A DNA stretch of 64,000 nucleotides from Halorubrum sp. PV6 (lineage in GTDB: Archaea > Halobacteriota > Halobacteria > Halobacteriales > Haloferacaceae). Location of the stretch: assembly GCF_003990725.2 (NCBI RefSeq), contig NZ_CP030064.1, positions 1,984,001-2,048,000 on the forward strand. Direction: 5' to 3'. Every line of letters begins with the position of its first letter. The first letter of the stretch is position 1. This document shows positions 1 to 6,237 of this stretch, piece after piece. The notes beneath the pieces are model-generated. The model ran no database searches. It worked only from the letters and a program-made list of their open reading frames with translations, and had not been told where the DNA came from. The translations under genes were made by a program, and so were the position numbers.

Positions 1-2
1 CG

Positions 3-1295
3 ATTCCGCCCCTCGTCATCGCCGACCCGATCACCGTCGACGTCGCCGGCTACCCGTTCGTCTTCGCCGCCGACTGGGGGACGTGGTTCGTCCGCGGGCT
101 CACGCTTTTGGTCATCGCCTGCCCCTGCGCGTTCGTCATCTCGACGCCCGTGTCGGTCGTCTCCGGGATCACGAGCGCGGCGCGCAACGGCGTGTTGATC
201 AAGGGCGGGAACCACCTCGAAGCGATGGGCGAGGTCGACGCCGTCGCGCTCGACAAGACCGGGACGCTCACGAAGGGCGAGCTGACCGTCACCGACCTGC
301 TCCCGCTCGGCGACGCCGACGAGACGGCGCTGCTCCGCCGGGCCGCGGCCTTAGAGCAACGGAGCGAACACCCCATCGCCGCCGCGATCCTCGACCGCGC
401 CGGGGACGCGGGCGTGAGTGAGCTCGCTGAGCCGGTCGCGTTCGAGAGCCTGACCGGGAAGGGGATTCGCGCCGAGATCGACGGCGAGACGTACTACGCC
501 GGCAAGCCCGCGCTCTTCGAAGAGCTCGGCTTCGACCTCTCGCGGGCCCGCGCCGAGACGGACGGCGGGGTCGTGACCGGCGGCGACGAGCGCGACGACG
601 CCGGCGGCGGGGCCGAACGCGAGCGCGACGACGCCGGCGGCGAGTTCCCCGCGGGGACCCTCAGCGCACTGGAACGCGAGGGGAAGACGGTGGTGCTCGT
701 CGGAACGGCGACAGAGCTGACCGGGGCCGTCGCCGTCGCCGACGAGGTCCGGCGCGACTCGAAGCGGGCGGTCGAGCGCCTCCGGGAACTGGGCGTCGAA
801 CGCGTCGTGATGCTGACCGGCGACAACGAGGGGACGGCCCGCGCCATCGCCGAGCAGACGGGGGTCGACGAGTACCGCGCCGAGCTCTTACCCGAGGAGA
901 AGGTCGAGGCGGTCGCGTCGCTCCAGGCCGCGTACGGCGAGGTGGCGATGGTGGGCGACGGGATCAACGACGCGCCCGCGCTGGCGACCGCCGAGGTCGG
1001 CGTGGCGATGGGCGCCGCCGGGACGGACACCGCCTTAGAGACCGCCGACATCGCGTTGATGGGCGACGACGTGGCGAAGCTGCCGTACCTCTACGCGCTC
1101 TCGCACACCGCCAACGGCGTCATCCGGCAGAACGTCTGGGCGAGTCTCGCCGTGAAGTTCCTCCTCGCCGTGGGGGTGCCGCTCGGACTGGTGAGCGTCG
1201 CCGTCGCGGTCGTCGTCGGCGACATGGGGATGAGCCTCGGCGTCACGGGCAACGCGATGCGGCTCTCCGGCGTCGAACCCGAGTCGTTCGAGTAG
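3..1295 (+). CDS. Heavy-metal P1B-type ATPase (Zn/Cd/Pb exporter), 5' end outside window
   Basis: This is the C-terminal 430 residues of a metal-exporting P-type ATPase in the cytoplasmic membrane. The reading frame is open from the window edge, so the start and N-terminal metal-binding part are missing. Visible motifs are the CPC transmembrane metal site (bases 120-128), the phosphorylation motif DKTGT (252-266), TGDN and GDGIND. The last helices carry N-x7-K followed by D-x-G (GDMG), which is the pattern of the P1B-2 subgroup that exports Zn2+, Cd2+ or Pb2+ rather than copper. A Gly/Asp-rich low-complexity insert with two RDDAGG copies sits in the nucleotide-binding domain near 570-650. The family call is very secure. 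The metal is inferred from the motif. Confidence 0.95.
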   Translation: MPPLVIADPITVDVAGYPFVFAADWGTWFVRGLTLLVIACPCAFVISTPVSVVSGITSAARNGVLIKGGNHLEAMGEVDAVALDKTGTLTKGELTVTDLLPLGDADETALLRRAAALEQRSEHPIAAAILDRAGDAGVSELAEPVAFESLTGKGIRAEIDGETYYAGKPALFEELGFDLSRARAETDGGVVTGGDERDDAGGGAERERDDAGGEFPAGTLSALEREGKTVVLVGTATELTGAVAVADEVRRDSKRAVERLRELGVERVVMLTGDNEGTARAIAEQTGVDEYRAELLPEEKVEAVASLQAAYGEVAMVGDGINDAPALATAEVGVAMGAAGTDTALETADIALMGDDVAKLPYLYALSHTANGVIRQNVWASLAVKFLLAVGVPLGLVSVAVAVVVGDMGMSLGVTGNAMRLSGVEPESFE

Positions 1296-1352
1296 GTGCG
1301 GGCGATCCGAGGTCGCCCGCAAGGTTCGAACAAACATGAACAATTATTAAGG

Positions 1353-1646
1353 ATGCCTGCGACGGTGGGTACGTGCCACCCGTAGTACACGGCTGACCCA
1401 CGCTCGGAATCGGAGACGACGATACGTCCCGAGGGCCCGAGCACGCGCGAGACGAGCATCGAAACGGAGACGGCGGCCGCCACCGACGCGGGGTCGGTCG
1501 GCCGCGAGCAGACGGACGCCCTGCCGACCGCTGCCGAGGCGGTCGCGCGCTCGGCGGGGATGTTCGACCCGACGGACACCGGCCGGCTGCCGAACGGCAC
1601 CGACCGATGGAACGCCTACGCGGGGTCGAGTCACGGCGACGAGTGA
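1353..1646 (+). pseudogene. Small acidic ORF interrupted by an in-frame TAG
   Basis: An ATG at 1353 opens a 97-codon frame that ends with TGA at 1644-1646 but holds a single TAG at 1383-1385. After the TAG the translation is acidic and Thr/Glu-rich, as expected for haloarchaeal coding sequence, and ends in GTDRWNAYAGSSHGDE. No ATG, GTG or TTG follows the TAG until the internal ATG near 1560, so the downstream part has no obvious start of its own. I do not recognise the protein. It may be a decayed gene, a gene with a recent nonsense mutation, or chance. An opposite-strand ORF overlaps it but is basic and looks like a shadow. Confidence 0.3.
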
Positions 1647-1823
1647 CCGACTCCGCGTCGCTATTTATATACAAAGAGTGACGACGCCGGATCTCCCGAG
1701 CCATCGTGTCGCCCGTGGCGGCGCTGCCGGGGCATTTTAATCGGCAGGGGAAGTACGGGCGACCGGCCGATGACGATGGCACCGCTCCGAGCCGGACTCG
1801 GCACCCGGCGACGACGAGCCCTA

Positions 1824-1837
1824 TGAGTGCCGAGGCC
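1824..1837. repeat. 14-bp direct repeat, left copy, flanking the PIN toxin-antitoxin module
   Basis: The sequence TGAGTGCCGAGGCC occurs here and again at 2744-2757, once on each side of the toxin-antitoxin pair. The repeat is exact over 14 bases and stops matching on both sides. No tRNA or integrase is visible nearby, so its meaning as an integration scar is only a suggestion. Confidence 0.55.
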
Positions 1838-1934
1838 GCCATTTTTGATGGTAAAAGACGGCTCTAAGGGTATCTGGTTGTGGCCACGGTTGACATAGGC
1901 CCCAGTCAGATTCTCATCGGATGGGCAGACACGG

Positions 1935-1942
1935 ATTTATGA
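1935..1942 (+). promoter_or_regulatory. TATA box for the toxin-antitoxin pair
   Basis: GATTTATG lies about 25-30 bases before the ATG at 1966, the usual haloarchaeal spacing for a leaderless transcript. It supports starting the antitoxin at 1966 rather than at the in-frame ATGs at 1921 or 1939, one of which lies inside the box. Confidence 0.5.
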
Positions 1943-1965
1943 ACGTTGCCGAACAATCACACGGT

Positions 1966-2217
1966 ATGGCCGCCGAAATTTCCGACCGGGTTCGAGAAAT
2001 CGCCGAAGCCCGCGGCCTTCCAGAGTCCGAGGTGTTCGAACGGGCACTTGAACGCGGTCTCGAAGACCTGTGGGAGGACCTCGTGCTCGCCCAGTACCTC
2101 GACGACGAACTCGACCGCGTGGAAGCCATCGAGGGCGTCGGTCGGACGAAAGTCAAGCGAGCGGAGCGAGAGCGCGACCTCGTCGAAGAAGATGTCGACT
2201 GGGGCCTGAACGCGTGA
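1966..2217 (+). CDS. Antitoxin partner of PIN-domain toxin (VapB-like role)
   Basis: This is an 83-residue, highly charged, helix-rich protein (MAAEISDRVREIAEARG at the N-terminus). Its stop codon overlaps the GTG start of the downstream PIN-domain gene. Small acidic proteins coupled this tightly to a PIN gene are usually the antitoxin that binds and blocks the RNase and often represses the operon. I see no clear AbrB or ribbon-helix-helix signature, so the call rests mainly on context. In-frame ATGs at 1921 and 1939 would extend it, but the TATA box favours 1966. The pair sits between 14-bp direct repeats and between unrelated genes, which suggests an accessory module. Confidence 0.7.
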   Translation: MAAEISDRVREIAEARGLPESEVFERALERGLEDLWEDLVLAQYLDDELDRVEAIEGVGRTKVKRAERERDLVEEDVDWGLNA

Positions 2218-2684
2218 CGATCGCAGCTGTCTCGGACGCGGGACCGCTCATTCACCTCGCCGAAATCGGTTCGCTCGAACTGCTCTCGGCGTTTGATACG
2301 CTACTCGTGCCGGAGACGGTTTATAAGGAAGTCGAGACCGGTGGCGTTCCGGACGAGTTTGTCGACCTCTCGTACGAACTCGTCGAAGCCAATGGGAGCC
2401 AAGTCGGAACTGACGAGCTGGACGCCGGCGAACGCGCGGCGATTGCGGTCGCCGAAGATCGAGGCAGCGTTCTCTTGACCGACGACCTCGCCGCCCGAGA
2501 GGCAGCATCTGACGCAGATATCGAGGTACGTGGTTCCATCGGCGTCATCGCGCTCGGGTACGGCCGCGGACTGCTCGACAGAGACGAGGCAGCAATGCGT
2601 ATGAGAGCACTCCAGCGTGCGACGAGTCTCTTCGTGACCGAAGCAGTCGTGGAGCGCGGCATCCGGATATTGGACGAGCAGTAG
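2214..2684 (+). CDS. PIN-domain ribonuclease toxin (VapC / DUF3368-like)
   Basis: A 156-residue PIN-domain protein, probably a Mg2+-dependent ribonuclease that acts as the toxin of a type II system. It begins with GTG overlapping the antitoxin stop. The acidic residues expected of a PIN active site are present: Asp8 in the opening strand (AAVSDAGPLIHL), Glu73 in the DAGERAAIAVA helix, and Asp90/Asp91 in the LLTDDLAAR segment. Length and motif order fit the predicted nucleic-acid-binding PIN family often annotated DUF3368. The target RNA cannot be read from sequence. Confidence 0.85.
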   Translation: MTIAAVSDAGPLIHLAEIGSLELLSAFDTLLVPETVYKEVETGGVPDEFVDLSYELVEANGSQVGTDELDAGERAAIAVAEDRGSVLLTDDLAAREAASDADIEVRGSIGVIALGYGRGLLDRDEAAMRMRALQRATSLFVTEAVVERGIRILDEQ

Positions 2685-2743
2685 CGGGGCGAACGGACGC
2701 TATAGCCGCGCTAAACCATTCACTATGGATAGATTGTGAGTCG

Positions 2744-2757
2744 TGAGTGCCGAGGCC
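2744..2757. repeat. 14-bp direct repeat, right copy
   Basis: Exact second copy of the 14-base repeat at 1824-1837, lying 60 bases after the toxin stop codon. The two copies are 920 bases apart. The remaining gap up to 2906 shows no ORF or tRNA. Confidence 0.55.
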
Positions 2758-2906
2758 CTTCTCCGACCGACAGTTTAATTCACATATTCGTTCGAGGTGA
2801 AAACATCCCGAACGACACCGATCCAGCCACGAGGAGTGTTGGACGACACTACTCGACAGATTCCATTTACATATCCACTGTAACCGATACGCGTCGATGG
2901 ACCAAG

Positions 2907-4538
2907 CTATGCATCTGGCGGTTGCGTAGGTGTCGTGAGATCCTCGCGTCGCGTTCCGGTCGCATCGCGCTCGGCCGCCTGCCACTCTCGAAGCCGGTCG
3001 TCGATGGCCGCCTCCATATCGCGCATGAACTCGTCGACGGTGTTGCCCATCAGTAAGAGCGGCTGATCGACGGCGAGCAGCTCTTCGAGAACTTCGCTGG
3101 CGTCGTCGTGACGCGAGTGCTGCGTCGCCGGCACCTCGACGTTTCGCGCGAACGCGTCAGTACCGGTCCCCCCGACGTGGACGTGGTCGATGCAGTCTCT
3201 GTCGGCAAGCAGGTCGGTGTACTCCGCGAACGACGCGGTCCGCCCGCGCCGATCATGTCGGAGGTAGACGAACGGGAGTATCTGCTCGTCGTCCGCAGTC
3301 AGTGCCCGGCGGACCATTTCGGTACTCTCGACGTCGTTGACTTCGGCGGCGTTGAACAGTCGACCACCGACCACTCGCTTCCACTCCGGTTGGATCTGGT
3401 CGATGAACGTATCCAGTTCCGACTCGGGAACTGGCTCCTTCCCGATGGCCTGGAGTGTCGTGTTGACCGCGTGAACCGTTTCAGCTCCGAGCAGCCCCCG
3501 ATGACGCTCGGGAATCTGCACCTGTTCGATGGTCCCGCCGCGAGCCGTGATTTCTGCCTCCATGTACTCGTGGAGGGCCGGGTGTTGCTCGCCGTTGACC
3601 ACGTGGGTCCCCTTCGGAATCGACCGGGAGAGCGCGCGAGCGATATCTTGCCGACGCTTCCCAAGCGTGTCATTGTGGTCCTGCCGAACGTTCGTCATCA
3701 GGATGACGTCCGGCTGGATGAACCGTTGGTTGACGATGCGGGTCGTGTACTCCGAGATGGCCTGGTTTTCGAAAATCGCGACCGCGTCCGAATCGAACTC
3801 GCTCATCCGCGGGCCGAACTCTCGGATGACGTTGACGTTCTCGTAGAGGGTGGTGCGTGGTCCCTGTCGTTCGATGGGGTGGACGCGACCGTTCCGGATG
3901 ATCACCGGGTAGTTGCCGGTGATTTTCGTGAAGGTGTCGTACCCGCGGCGGTTGAACACGTCGTCAAGCCGGCGAACCGTGGAGGATTTCCCCCGCGAAC
4001 CGGAGACGATGATCCGCGTATCGAACTGCTCGAGGAACTCCCGATGGCGACGACCGCGGGTTAGTTCCTTGATAAAGCCGGTGAGCGACGGTTTCCCGAC
4101 TTCGACGGTGTCGGCCTCGCTCCGCCACTCGTGTTCCGAGCCGACGTTGTACACCGGCAGCGCACCGCGACCGAGTTCCTCGAACCGGGCGATACCCTCC
4201 CGAGCGGCCGCCTCGGTCGGGTAGCGCTGGCCGCTGTGAGCCAGCACGCGGTCCGGCGTTTCGAGCCGCCAGACCCAATCGTCTTCCTCCCGCGACGCTC
4301 CGGAGGGGTCCAGATCCTGTCCGACGACGAATCGTGGATCGCGAACCTCGACCGAGGCGAACGCCAGATCCTCGCCGGCGAGGTGGGCGAGCGCCGCCCG
4401 AACCCGATCGATCTCGTGGCGCGTGTCGAGTGAGTCGTCGTCGTGACGACCCCCGGTCGCGAGGACGACCGGGCCGTCTCGAAGCCGCCACGTCCAGCCG
4501 AACCCCCGCCCGTACACCTCGTAGCCGTGCTCGTTCAT
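2907..4538 (-). CDS. pgsB: PgsB/CapB-like ligase with N-terminal extension (poly-gamma-glutamate synthesis)
   Basis: A 543-residue ATP-dependent Mur-ligase-type enzyme of the PgsB/CapB family, which joins glutamate through gamma-carboxyl bonds at the membrane. The P-loop SGSRGKSST is at residues 179-187 and the family motif TNVRQDHNDTLG begins near 282. Bacterial PgsB is about 390-400 residues. The extra 150 N-terminal residues contain two related stretches, near 6-52 (YEVYGRGFGWTWRL...) and 86-122 (DDWVWRLETPDRVLAHSG...YPTEAAAREGI), that look like tandem YegP/DUF1508-type units. The ATG overlaps the pgsC stop by 4 bases. Ligase call secure; exact polymer (poly-glutamate or another gamma-linked chain) inferred. 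Confidence 0.88.
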   Translation of the reverse strand: MNEHGYEVYGRGFGWTWRLRDGPVVLATGGRHDDDSLDTRHEIDRVRAALAHLAGEDLAFASVEVRDPRFVVGQDLDPSGASREEDDWVWRLETPDRVLAHSGQRYPTEAAAREGIARFEELGRGALPVYNVGSEHEWRSEADTVEVGKPSLTGFIKELTRGRRHREFLEQFDTRIIVSGSRGKSSTVRRLDDVFNRRGYDTFTKITGNYPVIIRNGRVHPIERQGPRTTLYENVNVIREFGPRMSEFDSDAVAIFENQAISEYTTRIVNQRFIQPDVILMTNVRQDHNDTLGKRRQDIARALSRSIPKGTHVVNGEQHPALHEYMEAEITARGGTIEQVQIPERHRGLLGAETVHAVNTTLQAIGKEPVPESELDTFIDQIQPEWKRVVGGRLFNAAEVNDVESTEMVRRALTADDEQILPFVYLRHDRRGRTASFAEYTDLLADRDCIDHVHVGGTGTDAFARNVEVPATQHSRHDDASEVLEELLAVDQPLLLMGNTVDEFMRDMEAAIDDRLREWQAAERDATGTRREDLTTPTQPPDA

Positions 4539-5710
4539 GTGCCGTCACCCTCCGAGAGCACCGACCCCGAGAGCACGTCTGCCTCAGACGGCTGTTGGAT
4601 CGTCACCCGACGAGCGTAGAGCAGAGAGCCCACCATGACGACGAGACCACCGAGCATCAGTGGGACGGTAAGCGTCTGCGGGAAGCCCTGTGGACCGGGA
4701 TCGGTGATGAGCCGCAGTGCGGCGAGCGTGGGGACGAAGACGGCGAGTTGGAGGGGGAGAATGAGTCGACTCTCTCGTGGGGCAGTCGCGTGCGCGTTGT
4801 AGGCACTAACGCCGGCCATAATGGCAGTAAAGAACGCGGTCAGACCCTGTTCGATGGGCAACGCCAGCGTGACCGGCAGCGTCGCAACCAGTGCGATGGC
4901 CGTACCGACGCCGAGCAGCACGCGGCCGTATCGGAGCGTCACGCGATTGATAATCTCCATTAACACGCCCGCGACGAGAAAGACGAAGAGGTAGAGGGCG
5001 AAAAACCAGACGTTGACGAACACGAAGATAGCCAACAGCGTCGCCGTAATCACGCCGAGACGAACGTCGAACCACGAGCGCAGCGCTTCCGCGAGGAACA
5101 GCCCACCCGTCAACAACCCGACCGCCATAACTCGTGGCACGATGACCGCCTCCGGCTCGACGACCGCGACGGCGTTTTTATAAACGGCAATGTCTGCGGT
5201 CGAGCTGAACAGTATCGGCGGCGTCAGCGTTCCAAACGCGTTTGCCGTGGCCGGCGTCACGAGCAGCCATCCGAGCCCCAGTAGTCCGGCGAAGAGGCCG
5301 ACAGTTCCCAGCAAGTCGGGACGGCGGTACTCTGGTTTGAGTTGGTGGAGGTTGTACGCCGCCAGTCCGGGGAGAATCGAGCCGACGAAGACGGCGGTCC
5401 GGGTCTCGAGCAGCGAACCGCCTCGACCGAAGACGCCGACGGCGATCGCTACCGGAATCAGTATCCCGATGATGACAGCCGCTGTCAGTTCGTCGCGCCC
5501 GTATATCAGCGTCCGCCGTTTTAAATATCCTAATCCCAGAAACGCCAAGAGCGTGCTCCCGACGAAGACGGGAAGCATGACGACGTTTTTGAGCGTGTAA
5601 ACGGTCAGTATCGGCACGGTGATCGTGCCGCCGAGTCGGTAGCCGTAGAACTGCGTTATCACTGCAATCAACAGAAATCCCAGCGCAGCTAGCGTCGTAG
5701 CGACCCACAT
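4535..5710 (-). CDS. pgsC: PgsC/CapC-like membrane protein, internally duplicated
   Basis: A 391-residue polytopic membrane protein. Residues 25-125 match the pattern of PgsC/CapC, the small membrane partner of PgsB (a VP[IG] segment, then YGR, then a late PGL-x-AN-like motif). Bacterial PgsC is about 150 residues. Here the pattern recurs: LIYGRDEL (68-75) pairs with LRYGRVLL (259-266), and LPGLAAYNLH (113-122) pairs with MAGVSAYNAH (298-307), an offset of about 185-191. The protein therefore looks like a fused tandem duplication. The start at 5710 (MWVATT) begins 1 base after the regulator's stop; the in-frame extension upstream is basic and overlaps that gene. It likely forms the membrane complex with PgsB. 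Confidence 0.83.
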   Translation of the reverse strand: MWVATTLAALGFLLIAVITQFYGYRLGGTITVPILTVYTLKNVVMLPVFVGSTLLAFLGLGYLKRRTLIYGRDELTAAVIIGILIPVAIAVGVFGRGGSLLETRTAVFVGSILPGLAAYNLHQLKPEYRRPDLLGTVGLFAGLLGLGWLLVTPATANAFGTLTPPILFSSTADIAVYKNAVAVVEPEAVIVPRVMAVGLLTGGLFLAEALRSWFDVRLGVITATLLAIFVFVNVWFFALYLFVFLVAGVLMEIINRVTLRYGRVLLGVGTAIALVATLPVTLALPIEQGLTAFFTAIMAGVSAYNAHATAPRESRLILPLQLAVFVPTLAALRLITDPGPQGFPQTLTVPLMLGGLVVMVGSLLYARRVTIQQPSEADVLSGSVLSEGDGT

Positions 5711-5711
5711 C

Positions 5712-6086
5712 TTACGATTCCAACAGTTTTTCGACCCGTGCAGCGAGTTCGCTCGGCGAGAACGGCTTCGTGACGAAGTCGTTCGCACCGGCGTCCAGCG
5801 CACGCATTACGTCGTCTTCTCGTCCCCGAGACGTGAGCATCATCACCGGGATGTCGGCCAGTTCCGCGTGGCCTCGGAGTCGTTCGAGCGTCGCGAACCC
5901 GTCGAGTTCCGGCATCATCACGTCGAGGATACATAGGTCTGGCCGCGGATGGTCCGGGTCGGTCAACAGCTCCCACACCTCGTCGCCGTCGGCGACCGTC
6001 TTGAGATCGTACGCTGACCCGAGTTTGGTTTCGATCAGCACTCGGACGTACTCGTCGTCGTCTGCCGCGAGAATGTACGGTGCCAT
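5712..6086 (-). CDS. Single-domain response regulator (CheY-like), first gene of the pgs operon
   Basis: A 124-residue receiver domain with no output domain. The acidic pocket is Asp9-Asp11, the phospho-acceptor is Asp55 (CILDVMMPELDG), and the conserved Thr85 and Lys107 are present. It is cotranscribed with pgsC (1-base gap) and pgsB, and a large histidine kinase starts 152 bases away on the opposite strand. A stand-alone receiver usually acts by protein-protein contact, so direct control of PgsC/PgsB activity or a phosphorelay with the kinase is plausible. The start at 6086 (MAPYILAADDDEY) fits a receiver domain; a 7-residue upstream extension exists. Confidence 0.93.
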   Translation of the reverse strand: MAPYILAADDDEYVRVLIETKLGSAYDLKTVADGDEVWELLTDPDHPRPDLCILDVMMPELDGFATLERLRGHAELADIPVMMLTSRGREDDVMRALDAGANDFVTKPFSPSELAARVEKLLES

Positions 6087-6092
6087 TGTCAG

Positions 6093-6136
6093 ATGAGACA
6101 GCGGCACGGAGTTGAGTGTTTCCCATATGAGACAGC
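6093..6136. promoter_or_regulatory. Direct repeats ATGAGACAGC between the pgs operon and the kinase gene
   Basis: ATGAGACAGC occurs at 6093-6102 and again at 6127-6136, 34 bases apart, just upstream of the regulator gene on the minus strand. They lie where an activator or repressor would bind. No strong TATA box is visible for the pgs operon. Function inferred from position only. Confidence 0.3.
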
Positions 6137-6208
6137 CTCACGGACTGTGTGCCGGTCCAATCTGTCCGTATTCACTCGCGCGTGGTTGAGATGTCACGGT
6201 AGCAAACC

Positions 6209-6216
6209 AATATATA
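6209..6216 (+). promoter_or_regulatory. TATA box of the histidine kinase gene
   Basis: AATATATA centred about 25 bases before the ATG at 6238. The spacing indicates a leaderless transcript and supports ATG 6238 over the in-frame GTG at 6229. Confidence 0.6.
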
Positions 6217-6237
6217 GCTAGCCGTCGGGTGACTGGT

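Noticed and set aside
1243-1842. Long minus-strand ORFs (169-199 codons) opposite the ATPase end and the following gap
   Set aside because: They are Arg/Ser/Pro-rich and lack the acidic composition of haloarchaeal proteins; they are shadows of a high-GC sequence.
3108-4064. 318-codon plus-strand ORF opposite pgsB
   Set aside because: No recognisable motif, and the opposite strand holds a complete ligase with P-loop and operon overlap.
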